Positions 1 to 8,805 are shown, numbered from the stretch's first letter. The stretch: DNA of 64,000 bases from Streptomyces bathyalis (GCF_015910445.1 NZ_CP048882.1:4774001-4838000), one strand, 5' to 3'. Notes: generated from the sequence alone by a model not told the origin. A program made the numbers and translations.

Positions 1-38
1 GACCGGTTAGGCCCACAGCCTGATGAGGTGGCGGCCCG

Positions 39-1229
39 TTGAGTCGTGATGCGATCCCCGTCCTGTGGCTGTGCGGACCACCGGGCGTCGGCAAGACCGC
101 GGTCGGCTGGGAGCTGTACTCCCGTTGCGCGCGGGCCGGAACGGGAACCGCCTACGTCGACATCGACCAACTGGGCATGTGCTCCCCGGAGTCCGCGTCC
201 GACCCGGGCCGCCACCGGATGAAGGCGCGGAACCTCGGCGCGCTGGTGGCGAACTTCGGGCAGTCGGGCGCCCGGCGCGTCATCGTCTCCGGAGTCGTCG
301 ACGCCGAACGCGGCCCGCCTCTCGACCAGCTCCCGGGCGCCGCGGTGACGGTGTGCCGGCTGCGCGCCGGACGAGGTGATCTGAAGCGGCGGCTCGAGGC
401 GCGCGGCTCTCAGGGCGACGACGCGGCGGAGGACGCGCTGCGCGAATCCGACGCCCTGGATGCCGGCGACTTCGCCGATCTGTGCATCGACACCAGCGGC
501 TTGCCGGTGGCCGAGGTGGCGCGGCTCGTACGGGAGCGCACCGGCGGATGGCCGCTGTTCACCGGTCCGGGCCGGGCCTCCGCGGGAACACGTCCCGACG
601 GACACCCGGTGACGGCCGCCGACGGCCGGATCCTCTGGCTGTGCGGTGCGACCGGCGTCGGCAAGTCGACGGTCGGGTTCGAGGTCTACCAGAAGGCCCT
701 GCGCGCCGGGCACGCCGCGGCGTACGTCGACGTCGGCCAACTCGGCTTCTGCGGCCCCGTCATGGCCGACGACCCCGGCAACCACCGGGTCAAGGCCCGG
801 AATCTGGCGGCCCTGTGGCAGACCTTCCGCGCGGCCGGGGCCCGGCGCCTGATCGTCGTCGGCCCGGTCGAGGACGAGGACACGATCAGGACCTACGCCG
901 GCGAACTGCCCGCCGCCACGCTCACGTTGTGCCGTCTCCGCGCCTCACGTGACCGACTGGCCGAGCGGATCCTGCAGCGCGGGCAAGGTGGCAGCTGGGC
1001 GCAACCGGGCGACCCGCTGAAAGGGAGATCCACCGCGCACCTGCTCCGGGTCGCCGACAGGGCGGCGGCGGAGGCCGACGTCCTGGAACGCGCCGCGATC
1101 GGCGACCTGTCCGTGGACACCGACAGGCGCACCGTCGAGGAGGTCGCCGACGCCGTCGTGGCCCGGACCGGATGGACGAGCGCGGCCGGACGGGCAGGCC
1201 ACACCGGGGCGGCCCGCAAGTCCCGCTGA
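39..1229 (+). CDS. tandem-duplicated P-loop NTPase / kinase-like protein
   Basis: The 396-residue product consists of two homologous halves. Each opens with a Walker A motif, GPPGVGKT at residues 13-20 and GATGVGKS at 203-210, followed by the same pattern: an AYVDV/ID segment, QLG, a Cys-rich turn, a DPG(R/N)HR(M/V)KARNL block and a final VDT-type strand. This looks like internal duplication of a roughly 190-residue nucleotide- or adenylate-kinase-like domain. The substrate cannot be read from the sequence. The start is TTG at 39, seven bases after GAGGTGG; the nearby ATG and GTG frames stop at once. An upstream gene probably ends near position 21. The gene converges on ispE with a gap of only about 44 bases. 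Similar proteins in Streptomyces are usually left as ATP-binding proteins. I am sure of the P-loop fold and unsure of function. Confidence 0.75.
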   Translation: MSRDAIPVLWLCGPPGVGKTAVGWELYSRCARAGTGTAYVDIDQLGMCSPESASDPGRHRMKARNLGALVANFGQSGARRVIVSGVVDAERGPPLDQLPGAAVTVCRLRAGRGDLKRRLEARGSQGDDAAEDALRESDALDAGDFADLCIDTSGLPVAEVARLVRERTGGWPLFTGPGRASAGTRPDGHPVTAADGRILWLCGATGVGKSTVGFEVYQKALRAGHAAAYVDVGQLGFCGPVMADDPGNHRVKARNLAALWQTFRAAGARRLIVVGPVEDEDTIRTYAGELPAATLTLCRLRASRDRLAERILQRGQGGSWAQPGDPLKGRSTAHLLRVADRAAAEADVLERAAIGDLSVDTDRRTVEEVADAVVARTGWTSAAGRAGHTGAARKSR

Positions 1230-1235
1230 GAACAG

Positions 1236-1290
1236 GGCTGTTCAGCCGTGGATCAGGGGCGCGATACGGCTGTTCAGCCGTGGATCAGGG
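1236..1290. repeat. 23-bp direct repeat duplicating the 3' end of ispE
   Basis: A 23-base sequence beginning GGCTGTTCAGCCG occurs at 1236-1258 and again at 1268-1290, a period of 32 bases. On the minus strand it contains the last codons of ispE (Leu-Ile-His-Gly) and its stop codon. The second copy therefore reads as a duplicated gene tail just outside the gene. Each copy also holds the small inverted repeat GGCTGTTCAGCC. Confidence 0.85.
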
Positions 1291-2221
1291 TCGCACCGGG
1301 CGCCGGCGCGGTGGTCGTGCGAGCGGAGCGGCAGTGCCCGGACTCCTCCAGCGCGGAGGCGATCGCCTCCGCCGACCGCGCGTCCGACGCCAGGAACGCG
1401 CACGTCGGGCCCGAGCCGGAGACCAGCGCCGCCAGAGCGCCCGCCGCGGTGCCGGTCTTGAGCGTGTCGCTCAGCGACGGGCGCAGCGAAAGCGCCGCCG
1501 GCTGAAGGTCGTTGGAGACGGAGATGGCCAGCTCCTCCGCGTCGCCCGTGCGCAGCGCGTCGAACAGCCGCTGGGACGGCCGTGGTTCGGGCACGGAGTC
1601 GATCCCCGCGCCCGTGCCGGAGGTCTCCCGCAGCCTGTCGCACTCCCGGTAGACGGCCGGTGTCGACAGTCCGCCGTCGGCGAGGGCGAACACCCAGTGG
1701 AACGTCCCGCCGGTCTCCACCGGCGTCAGCAGCTCGCCGCGCCCCTGACCGAGCGCGGCGCCGCCGACGAGGGCGAACGGCACGTCGGACCCCAACTCCG
1801 CGCAGCACGCGAGCAGTTCGTCCCGCGGCGTCCTCGTGCCCCACAGCGCGTCGCACGCCAGCAGCGCACCCGCCGCGTCGGCACTGCCTCCCGCCATGCC
1901 GCCCGCGACGGGGATGTCCTTCACGATGTGCAGGCTCACGTGCGGCGCGCGGCCGTGCCGTTCGGCGAGAAGGCGGGCCGCCCGAGCAGCCAGGTTGCTG
2001 TCGTCCAGCGGAACGTGACGGGCGTCCGGGCCGGAGACCGTCACCCGCAGCTCTGCGGCAGGGCTCGCGGTGACCTCGTCGTAGAGCCCGACGGCGAGGA
2101 AGACGTTGGCCAGCCCGTGGAAGCCGTCGGGGCGCAGACCCCCCACCGCCAGCTGGACGTTGACCTTCGCGGGCACCCGCGCGGTCACCCCGTCCGCGGC
2201 GGACACGTGCTCGTCACTCAC
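1274..2221 (-). CDS. ispE: 4-diphosphocytidyl-2-C-methyl-D-erythritol kinase
   Basis: This enzyme phosphorylates the 2-hydroxyl of CDP-methylerythritol with ATP in the non-mevalonate isoprenoid pathway, in the cytoplasm. The 315-residue product has the GHMP-kinase signature PVAGGMAGGSADAA at residues 104-117, an N-terminal VPAKVNVQL strand with the expected Lys, a GSDVPF segment carrying the catalytic Asp near 146, and a C-terminal SGSGPTCAF loop. The start is GTG at 2219-2221, overlapping the rsmA stop as GTGA; the frame stays open further upstream, but that part is not GHMP-like. It is the last gene of the rpfB-rsmA-ispE operon and is probably translationally coupled to rsmA. The tatD-rpfB-ksgA-ispE order is also found in mycobacteria. 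The last codons are duplicated just downstream. Confidence 0.96.
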   Translation of the reverse strand: MSDEHVSAADGVTARVPAKVNVQLAVGGLRPDGFHGLANVFLAVGLYDEVTASPAAELRVTVSGPDARHVPLDDSNLAARAARLLAERHGRAPHVSLHIVKDIPVAGGMAGGSADAAGALLACDALWGTRTPRDELLACCAELGSDVPFALVGGAALGQGRGELLTPVETGGTFHWVFALADGGLSTPAVYRECDRLRETSGTGAGIDSVPEPRPSQRLFDALRTGDAEELAISVSNDLQPAALSLRPSLSDTLKTGTAAGALAALVSGSGPTCAFLASDARSAEAIASALEESGHCRSARTTTAPAPGATLIHG

Positions 2222-3159
2222 GCGGCGTTCTCCTCGTGCTCGGTGCGCTGCTCCGCGATCGCGGCGAACTCCTCGACCGTCAGCTGCTCCCCGCGCGCAC
2301 GCGGCGAGACGCCCGCGCCGGTCAGCGCCTCCTCGGCCGCCGCCGCGGAACCGGCCCACCGTGCGAGGGCCGACCGGAGCGTCTTGCGGCGTTGCGCGAA
2401 CGCCGCGTCCACGACGGCGAACACCTCCTCGCGCGAGGCACGCGTGCGCGGCGGATCACGCCGTACGAGCGAGACCAGGCCGGAGTCCACATTCGGTGCG
2501 GGCCAGAAGACGTTCCGGCCGATCGCGCCCGCCCGCTTCACCTCGCAGTACCAGGCGGCCTTGACCGACGGCACGCCGTAGACCCGCGAACCGGGCGCCG
2601 CCGCCAGCCTGTCGGCGACCTCCGCCTGGACCATGACAAGGCCGCGGCGCAGCGTCGGGAAGGCCGCCAGCATGTTCAGCAGCACCGGAACGGCCACGTT
2701 GTAGGGGAGGTTGGCGACCAGTGCGGTCGGCTGCGGCCCCGGCAGCCGCGTCACGTCCATCGCGTCCGCGTGCACGAGCGTGAAGTGCCCGGCGCGGTGC
2801 GGCAGTCGGGCCTCGACGGTGGCCGGAAGGCCGGCAGCGAGCGTGTCGTCGACCTCGACGGCGACGACGCGGTCGGCGCTCTGGAGGAGCGCCAGGGTCA
2901 GCGAGCCCAGGCCGGGCCCGACCTCCAGCACCACGTCGTCGGCATGGATGTCCGCCGTGCGCACGATCCTGCGCACGGTGTTCGCGTCGATGACGAAGTT
3001 CTGCCCGCGCTGCTTCGTGGGCCGCACACCCATCGCGCCCGCCAGCTCACGGATGTCCGCGGCGCCCATGAGGGGACCCGGGCCGTGCTCTGGCCCGGCG
3101 TCGGGCTGGTCGTCGAGCTCCTGACCGGACTCGTGGTCAGGGTCGTGGGCTGCGGTCAC
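2218..3159 (-). CDS. rsmA: 16S rRNA (adenine1518-N6/adenine1519-N6)-dimethyltransferase
   Basis: RsmA (KsgA) dimethylates two adjacent adenines in the 3'-terminal hairpin of 16S rRNA during small-subunit maturation; its loss gives kasugamycin resistance. The 313-residue sequence has an N-terminal acidic tail of about 35 residues, the GQNFVID segment at 52-58, SAM-binding motif I VLEVGPGLGS at 77-86, and the catalytic NLPY motif at 150-153. A C-terminal helical domain carries QRRKTLRSAL. The start is GTG at 3157-3159, four bases before the end of rpfB (GTGA overlap), and the stop overlaps the ispE start in the same way. This makes a tightly coupled rpfB-rsmA-ispE transcript. Confidence 0.97.
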   Translation of the reverse strand: MTAAHDPDHESGQELDDQPDAGPEHGPGPLMGAADIRELAGAMGVRPTKQRGQNFVIDANTVRRIVRTADIHADDVVLEVGPGLGSLTLALLQSADRVVAVEVDDTLAAGLPATVEARLPHRAGHFTLVHADAMDVTRLPGPQPTALVANLPYNVAVPVLLNMLAAFPTLRRGLVMVQAEVADRLAAAPGSRVYGVPSVKAAWYCEVKRAGAIGRNVFWPAPNVDSGLVSLVRRDPPRTRASREEVFAVVDAAFAQRRKTLRSALARWAGSAAAAEEALTGAGVSPRARGEQLTVEEFAAIAEQRTEHEENAA

Positions 3160-4727
3160 CGGGACAGTTTACGGCCGCAGTACGGCCAGGGACTCGCCCC
3201 CTGCGAGACGTACAGCTTCTTCGCGCGGTAGGTCTGCTCATGCGCGGGAGCGTGCTGCGGACGACCGCTGCCGCCCACGGCATGCCAGGTGGGGGTGTCG
3301 AACTGGTAGAGCCCGCCGTGGTGTCCCGAGGCGTCCACGGCGCCGGGGCGGTTGCCCGACTCGCACTGCGCCAGCGCCGCCCAGTTGAGGTGGTCGGCGC
3401 CCGGAACGGACTGCGGCAGCGGGAGCGTGCCCACGCGGATGATCTGCTTGCGCGGATGCCGCAGCACCTCCACGGCGATGCGGCGCGGCTTCTCCCGCAC
3501 CCCGTTGACCGTACGCAGCCGGTATGTGACGCGGCGCAGACCGGTCCTGCCCTCGCGCGCCACGACCTCCGTGCCCTGCGGGAGTTGGGGATCCGCGTGC
3601 CGCACGGTCTTGAACGGGATCCGCTCCTCCTTGACCTTCTCGCTGCCGGTGATCCTCATGACGGTGATCGTCTGACCGTCGTGCGGGAAGCTGTCCATCG
3701 GTGCGGAGGTGGCGTCGAGACCGTCCAGTTCGATCCCGGCCTCCGTGAGCGCTTCGAGCACCGTGCCGGCGTTGGTGCGCAGGCTCTTCTCCTCCCCGTC
3801 GGCGAGGAGGATGACGGTGCGCTCCGTGGCCACCTCCAGCCGCAGGCCGCTTCGGGGGATGTCGGCGCTCGGGGCGAGCGACAGAGCCGCGCCCTGGGTC
3901 CGCACGCCCAAGCGTCTCAGCGCGTCGTGAACGGTGCGGGCGGTGGTCCACACGCGGTGACGCCTGCCGTCGAGAGTGAGGTCGAGGGGGCGGCCGTGGC
4001 TGAAGGCGACCTCGTCGCCGTCCGAGAGCGGGCGGTCAGGGGACGGGCCCACGCTGTCGTGCTCGTCCAGCACCACGCCTTCGTCGGAGAGGAGTTCACC
4101 GACGTCACCGGCGAAGGTGTGCAGCGTGCGGGGCGAGCCGTCGACGCTGAGCCGGACCTCCTTGTCGTGCGCGACGAAGGCCGAGGTGCCGCCCGCCAGG
4201 AACGCCACGACGAGCGCCTGGGGCACCAACCGGCGCAGGACTTCAGGGCGTTGGGCGGCCTTGCGCTCGCGGGCCGCGCGTCGCAGGGCGGCGCGTCCGC
4301 CCTCGGGCCGCTTGGCTTCCGCCTGTTCGTAGGACGGCCGGTAGGTGTCGTCGGGATTCCGTCGGTGGCGCGACGGGGAAGCGGGCGGGGCCGGCGGGGC
4401 TGCCGGAGCCGGAGCCGGAGCAGGCGCCGGGGCGGTCATGGGCCGGGGCTGCCCGACTGGCTGCCGGGGCACCGGATACGGAGCGCGCGGCGGGTACTGC
4501 GGATACGGGCCGTGCGCCGGCTGCCCGTACGCCCGGCGCCTGCCGCTGGCGGGGGCGGAGGCGTACACCGGCGGCACGTACATGGTGGGAAGTCCTGGGC
4601 GGACCATGAGGCCCCGGTACTCCTCGTACCTCTGCTCGGGCACACGCGGCGACGGCGTCACCTGCCCCCCGCGCGCGTCGCGACCCTCACGGCGCACCGC
4701 GCGATGACTTCCCTGCGTCTGGCTCAA
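3156..4727 (-). CDS. rpfB: resuscitation-promoting factor RpfB (DUF348-G5-transglycosylase)
   Basis: Rpf proteins are extracytoplasmic muralytic enzymes that cleave peptidoglycan glycan strands and help spores or dormant cells resume growth. From the chosen start the domains are a long Pro/Ala/Tyr-rich cytoplasmic segment, a membrane helix at about 167-186 (VPQALVVAFLAGG), three DUF348 repeats (about 190-345), a G5 domain (about 361-434) and the C-terminal Rpf lysozyme-like domain. In the last, WAALAQCESGN carries the catalytic Glu near 456. I chose the TTG at 4725-4727 because GGAG lies six bases upstream and MSQTQGSH is a plausible N-terminus. The frame is open up to ATG 4805, and an ATG at about 4607 is another candidate. 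The end overlaps rsmA. The domain assignment is firm; the start is not. Confidence 0.9.
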   Translation of the reverse strand: MSQTQGSHRAVRREGRDARGGQVTPSPRVPEQRYEEYRGLMVRPGLPTMYVPPVYASAPASGRRRAYGQPAHGPYPQYPPRAPYPVPRQPVGQPRPMTAPAPAPAPAPAAPPAPPASPSRHRRNPDDTYRPSYEQAEAKRPEGGRAALRRAARERKAAQRPEVLRRLVPQALVVAFLAGGTSAFVAHDKEVRLSVDGSPRTLHTFAGDVGELLSDEGVVLDEHDSVGPSPDRPLSDGDEVAFSHGRPLDLTLDGRRHRVWTTARTVHDALRRLGVRTQGAALSLAPSADIPRSGLRLEVATERTVILLADGEEKSLRTNAGTVLEALTEAGIELDGLDATSAPMDSFPHDGQTITVMRITGSEKVKEERIPFKTVRHADPQLPQGTEVVAREGRTGLRRVTYRLRTVNGVREKPRRIAVEVLRHPRKQIIRVGTLPLPQSVPGADHLNWAALAQCESGNRPGAVDASGHHGGLYQFDTPTWHAVGGSGRPQHAPAHEQTYRAKKLYVSQGASPWPYCGRKLSR

Positions 4728-4851
4728 CACGCGCTCCAAGGTCCGGCGGGATGTCGCGCGGACTGTAACCGGAGCACCGGTCACTCTCCAAAGTCGATTG
4801 ACCACAAAGAGTTGTTCTCGCGGGCTTGTTGAGGCTTCGCCGAGGGTCCGC

Positions 4852-5685
4852 TCAATACCCGAAGGCGCGCGCGGTGTTGGCGGCCACGTGCTCTGCCAGC
4901 GAGTCTTCCGTCATGCCCTTCGTCTCGGCCATCGCGCGCAGCGTGACCGGAACGAGGTACGGCGCGTTGGGCCGTCCGCGGTACGGCGCCGGTGTCAGGA
5001 AGGGCGCGTCCGTCTCCACGAGGACCAGCTCGGGCGGTGCGGCGGCGAGCGCGTCGCGCAGCGGCTGCGCGTTCTTGAACGTGACGTTTCCCGCGAAGGA
5101 CATGAACCAGCCCCGGGAAGCGCAGTGCCGGGCCATGTCCGCGTCTCCCGAGAAGCAGTGGAAGACGGTGCGTTCGGGGGCGCCCTCCTCGTCGAGGATG
5201 CGCAGCACATCGGCGTGCGCGTCGCGGTCGTGGATGACGAGCGCGCGCTCCTGCCGCTTGGCGATGGCGATGTGCGCGCGGAACGAGTACTGCTGCGAGG
5301 CGATCCCGTCCTCGCCCGTGCGGAAGTAGTCGAGCCCGGTCTCCCCGACGGCGAGCACCTGCGGCAGCGCGGCGAGCTTCTCGATCTCGGTGAGGGACGA
5401 GTCCAGTTCGCCCCGCTGGGCCGCGCGGGGCGCCTCGTTGGGGTGCAGGGCGACGGCCGCGTGCACCGAGGGGTGAGCGGCCGCGGTCTCCGCCGCCCAC
5501 TTGGAGCGCTCCAGGTCGCAGCCGACCTGTACGAGCGTGGTGACCCCGGCCGACGCCGCCGCGGCCAGCGCCTCCTCCACCGAGGGCTCCTGCATGTCGA
5601 GGTGCGTGTGCGAATCGGCGACCGGCACGCGGAGCGGTTCGGGCAGCGGCGGCGCGGGCTGCGGCTTCTGCGTGGAAGTCGGCAT
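4852..5685 (-). CDS. tatD: TatD-family metal-dependent DNase
   Basis: TatD hydrolases are TIM-barrel metallo-enzymes with 3'-5' exonuclease activity, implicated in DNA turnover and oxidative-damage repair. The 277-residue protein shows the family's metal-binding and catalytic motifs in order: DSHTHLD near the N-terminus, ALHPNE, GETGLDYFR, VIHDRDAHADVL, FHCFSG and ETDAPFL. The length is normal apart from a Pro-rich leader of about 20 residues. It lies 124 bases upstream of rpfB on the same strand, the order also seen in mycobacteria. No Shine-Dalgarno sequence precedes the ATG, but a TAGGAT box ends six bases before it, so a leaderless transcript is likely. Confidence 0.95.
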   Translation of the reverse strand: MPTSTQKPQPAPPLPEPLRVPVADSHTHLDMQEPSVEEALAAAASAGVTTLVQVGCDLERSKWAAETAAAHPSVHAAVALHPNEAPRAAQRGELDSSLTEIEKLAALPQVLAVGETGLDYFRTGEDGIASQQYSFRAHIAIAKRQERALVIHDRDAHADVLRILDEEGAPERTVFHCFSGDADMARHCASRGWFMSFAGNVTFKNAQPLRDALAAAPPELVLVETDAPFLTPAPYRGRPNAPYLVPVTLRAMAETKGMTEDSLAEHVAANTARAFGY

Positions 5686-5691
5686 GCCGCG

Positions 5692-5697
5692 ATCCTA
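5692..5697 (-). promoter_or_regulatory. putative -10 box of tatD (leaderless)
   Basis: TAGGAT on the minus strand ends six bases before the tatD ATG. With the usual -10 to start-site distance, transcription would begin at or next to the ATG. No convincing -35 hexamer is visible. Confidence 0.5.
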
Positions 5698-5720
5698 GGC
5701 GCCGCCAGGGAGGGCGCGGA

Positions 5721-5753
5721 CGCCCGGGCGCGTGCGCCCGGCGCCCGGGCGCC
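5721..5753. terminator. GC-only palindromes between rsmI and tatD
   Basis: The 218-base gap between rsmI and tatD holds two self-complementary blocks, CGCCCGGGCG at 5721-5730 and GGCGCCCGGGCGCC at 5740-5753, only ten bases apart. They could form a strong hairpin downstream of rsmI. There is no T-run, so this is a weak terminator call. Confidence 0.4.
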
Positions 5754-5903
5754 CCGCGGGGGCTCGCGGAACGGGCTCCGCCGTGCCGGTGGGTCGCGGC
5801 CCGGCGCGGACCGCGTCGATTCGGGCCGCCCGTGCGGGAGTTGGCCCCGTTCGGGGGTGGGCCGGAGCCGGGCGGATGTGCCGGGGCGGAGCCCCCGGTG
5901 GCG

Positions 5904-6755
5904 TTACCCGCGAGCCGCGTTCTTCGCGGCCACCACCGCGTCGAAGACCTCCCGCTTGGGCACGCTGACCTGCTGTGCCACGGCGGCGATCGCTTCCTTG
6001 CGGCGTTCGCCCGCTTCCTCGCGCACGGCGACCCTGCGGGCCAGCTCCGCGGCGTCCAGCTCCTCGCCGCGGCGCTCGGGGGCGCCGCCCACCACGACGG
6101 TGATCTCGCCGCGTACGCCCTCGGCGGCCCAGCCGGCCAGCTCGTCCAGCGAACCCCGCCGGACCTCCTCGTACGTCTTGGTCAGCTCACGGCACACCGC
6201 GGCGGGCCGCTCGCCGCCGAAGACGTCCGCCATGGCCCGCAGCGTCTCCTCCAGCCGTCGCGGCGACTCGAAGTAGACGAGGGTGCGGCGCTCGTCCGCC
6301 GCCTCGCGCAGCCGCGTACGCCGCTCGCCGGCCTTGCGCGGCAGGAAGCCCTCGAAGCAGAACCTGTCGACGGGAAGGCCCGACACCGCAAGCGCCGTCA
6401 GCACGGCGGACGGCCCGGGCACCGCCGTGACACCCACACCTCGCTCCACCGCCGCGGACACCAGCCGGTACCCCGGGTCGGACACCGAAGGCATGCCCGC
6501 GTCCGTCACCAGCAGCACGCGCGAACCGCCCTCCAGGGCCTCTGCCAACTCGGCCGTGCGGGCCGCCTCGTTGCCCTCGAAGTACGACACGATCCGCCCC
6601 CGCGGCTGCACGTCCAGTGCCTGCGTGAGGCGCCGCAGCCGCCGGGTGTCCTCGGCGGCGACGATGTCGGCCGCCTCGAGTTCGCGGGCGAGGCGCGGCG
6701 GAGCGTCCGCGACGTCCCCGATGGGTGTTCCGGCGAGTACGAGCGTCCCTGTCAC
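5904..6755 (-). CDS. rsmI: 16S rRNA (cytidine1402-2'-O)-methyltransferase
   Basis: RsmI is a SAM-dependent methylase with the tetrapyrrole-methylase fold that 2'-O-methylates C1402 in the decoding centre of 16S rRNA. The 283-residue product begins GTLVLAGTPIGDVADAPPR, the classic RsmI N-terminus. It then shows AEDTRRLRRL, the SDAGMPSVSDPG-type loop (VTDAGMPSVSDPGYR), VPGPSAVLTAL and CFEGFLPRKAGER. The C-terminal helix includes KREVFDAVVAAK. I chose the GTG at 6753-6755 because homology begins there, although the frame is open to 6887. The GAGGATGGGG just upstream could be a ribosome site or an imperfect -10 box. It is divergent from pmt across about 215 bases. Confidence 0.95.
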   Translation of the reverse strand: MTGTLVLAGTPIGDVADAPPRLARELEAADIVAAEDTRRLRRLTQALDVQPRGRIVSYFEGNEAARTAELAEALEGGSRVLLVTDAGMPSVSDPGYRLVSAAVERGVGVTAVPGPSAVLTALAVSGLPVDRFCFEGFLPRKAGERRTRLREAADERRTLVYFESPRRLEETLRAMADVFGGERPAAVCRELTKTYEEVRRGSLDELAGWAAEGVRGEITVVVGGAPERRGEELDAAELARRVAVREEAGERRKEAIAAVAQQVSVPKREVFDAVVAAKNAARG

Positions 6756-6957
6756 GGCCCCATCCTCGCAGGGCGGGCGCCGGCCGTGAGATCGCCGTGG
6801 GATCTCCGCCCCCGGCCCCGCCCGGCTCCGCCTGGCCCCGCCCGGCTCCGCGGAACGCTCCCGGCACAGTGGTGCACAGCGGTACACACCGGCGCCACAG
6901 GCCCGCGAGCACTTGCGCGGAGTTCGCGTGGCGGCACTCCCGCCCGGGTGGGTTCCC

Positions 6958-6963
6958 TACGAT
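6958..6963 (+). promoter_or_regulatory. putative -10 box of pmt (leaderless)
   Basis: TACGAT ends six bases before the GTG start of pmt at 6970, and no purine-rich ribosome site lies between. This fits a leaderless transcript beginning at the start codon. The -35 region has no clear match. Confidence 0.5.
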
Positions 6964-6969
6964 GGCCCG

Positions 6970-8769
6970 GTGACCACCAGCGAGACCGCCGCCGAGAGCC
7001 GGCCCGCGCAGACCCAGGATGCCCAGCCCACGTGGCAGGCCCGCCTGCGGCGCTTCGGCTACTCCGGACGTCCCCGGGTCGGCACACGCGAGCGCCTGGT
7101 GCAGCCGTTCCCGAAGCCGGACCTGCGCTTCGGCGCCGCCTTCGGGCTCTCACCGCTGGCGGCCGCCCGCCTCGCGCGCTGGTCCGCCTGGGGCGCACCG
7201 CTCCTGGTCGCGCTCGTCGCCGGCATGATCCGCTTCTGGCAGCTGGGCACGCCGCACGCCGTGATATTCGACGAGACGTACTACGCGAAGGACGCCTGGT
7301 CGCTCTTCCAGTACGGCTACGAGGGCAGCTGGCCGGACAAGGCGAACGACCAGATCCTCGCCCCGGACCAGAAGATCCCGCTCTCGCCCGAGGGCGCCTA
7401 CGTCGTCCACCCGCCCGCCGGGAAGTGGATCATCGGGCTCGGCGAGGCGATGTTCCAGCTGAACCCCTTCGGGTGGCGTTTCATGACGGCGCTGCTCGGC
7501 ACGCTGTCGGTGCTCATGCTCTGCCGCATCGGCAGGCGCCTCTTCCGCTCCACCGTCCTGGGCTGCCTCGCCGGTGCGCTGATGGCCGTAGACGGGCTGC
7601 ACTTCGTGATGAGCCGCACGGCGCTGCTCGACCTGGTGCTGATGTTCTGGGTGCTGGCGGCCTTCGGCTGTCTGCTGCTGGACCGGGACAGAACCCGGGC
7701 GAAGCTCGCGGACGCGCTGCCGTCGGCGGCGTCCGCGGACGTGCCCGTGGTCGCGCCGCACGGAAACCGCTACGCGGGTCCTGCCGTGGCGGCCCCGCCG
7801 CCCGGTGACGGTGCGGACGTGCGTCCCGACCCGGAGACCGGCGGGCGCCTGCGCTTCGGCCTGCGCCCGTGGCGGCTGGCCGCCGGGCTCTGCCTCGGCC
7901 TCGGCTTCGCGACCAAGTGGAACGGCCTCTACATCCTGGCGGCCTTCGGCCTGCTGACCGTCCTGTGGGACATGGGGGCCCGCCGTACGGCAGGAGCCCC
8001 CCGGCCCTTCCTCGCGGTGCTCCGCCGTGACGCGCTACCGGCGTTCGCCTCCACGGTCGCCGTCGCATTCACCACCTACGTCGTGTCCTGGACGGGCTGG
8101 TTCGCCACCTCCGGCGGCTACTTCCGCGACTGGGCGGAGAAGGACGGCGCCGGAGGACCGTGGGGATGGCTGCCCGGACCGCTGCGCAGCCTGTGGCACT
8201 ACGAGGCCGAGGTCTACGACTTCCATGTCGGACTGACCTCGGGTCACACGTATGAGTCGAATCCGTGGAGCTGGCTGATCCTCGGACGCCCGGTCTCGTA
8301 CTTCTACGAGTCGCCGAAGGCGGGCCACGACGGCTGCCCGGCCCAGACGGAGGGATGCGCCCGCGAAGTGCTCGCGCTGGGCACGCCGTTGCTGTGGTGG
8401 GCGGCCTGCTTCGCGGTCCTGTACGCGCTCTACCGCTGGCTGCTGCGGCGCGACTGGCGCGCGGGCGCCGTGCTGTGCGGCATCGCGGCAGGCTATCTGC
8501 CGTGGTTCATGTACCAGGAGCGGACGATCTTCCTCTTCTACGCGGTCGTCTTCGTGCCGTTCCTCTGCCTCGCGCTGTCCATGATGATCGGCGCGCTTGC
8601 GGGGCCACCGGGCGTGGGCGAACGCAGACGCACCGCCGGCATCGTCGCCTCCGGCGTCCTGGTGCTGCTCATCGTGTGGAACTTCGTGTACTTCTGGCCG
8701 ATCTACACGGGGCAGACGATCCCGATGGACGCCTGGCGCGACCGGATGTGGTTCGAGACCTGGATCTGA
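6970..8769 (+). CDS. pmt: polyprenyl-phosphate-mannose-protein mannosyltransferase (GT39)
   Basis: This integral membrane enzyme transfers mannose from polyprenyl-phosphate mannose to Ser/Thr of proteins exported through Sec. In S. coelicolor the pmt gene is needed for phage phiC31 infection (literature, recalled). The 599-residue protein has the GT39 first-loop motif FDETYYAKDAW with the catalytic Asp-Glu pair, a conserved HPPAGKWIIG loop, about ten hydrophobic segments, and the C-terminal RMWF(E)TWI end typical of actinobacterial Pmt. A Pro/Ala-rich loop of about 50 residues (roughly positions 250-300) sits in the middle. The GTG at 6970 starts the VTTSETAAES N-terminus; an in-frame start at 6913 would add 19 unlikely residues. 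A strong terminator follows. Confidence 0.94.
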   Translation: MTTSETAAESRPAQTQDAQPTWQARLRRFGYSGRPRVGTRERLVQPFPKPDLRFGAAFGLSPLAAARLARWSAWGAPLLVALVAGMIRFWQLGTPHAVIFDETYYAKDAWSLFQYGYEGSWPDKANDQILAPDQKIPLSPEGAYVVHPPAGKWIIGLGEAMFQLNPFGWRFMTALLGTLSVLMLCRIGRRLFRSTVLGCLAGALMAVDGLHFVMSRTALLDLVLMFWVLAAFGCLLLDRDRTRAKLADALPSAASADVPVVAPHGNRYAGPAVAAPPPGDGADVRPDPETGGRLRFGLRPWRLAAGLCLGLGFATKWNGLYILAAFGLLTVLWDMGARRTAGAPRPFLAVLRRDALPAFASTVAVAFTTYVVSWTGWFATSGGYFRDWAEKDGAGGPWGWLPGPLRSLWHYEAEVYDFHVGLTSGHTYESNPWSWLILGRPVSYFYESPKAGHDGCPAQTEGCAREVLALGTPLLWWAACFAVLYALYRWLLRRDWRAGAVLCGIAAGYLPWFMYQERTIFLFYAVVFVPFLCLALSMMIGALAGPPGVGERRRTAGIVASGVLVLLIVWNFVYFWPIYTGQTIPMDAWRDRMWFETWI

Positions 8770-8805
8770 GCGACGCGCGAGTCGTTCGCGGAGAGTTGAG
8801 ACCGG

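Noticed and set aside
1242..1856. A second minus-strand frame ending with the same Leu-Ile-His-Gly tail as ispE
   Set aside because: It only borrows the duplicated 3' tail; upstream it is an out-of-frame shadow of ispE.
6762..6767. GAGGAT before the rsmI start as a leaderless -10 box
   Set aside because: It lacks the initial TA of the consensus and merges with a GGATGGGG run that can serve as a ribosome site.
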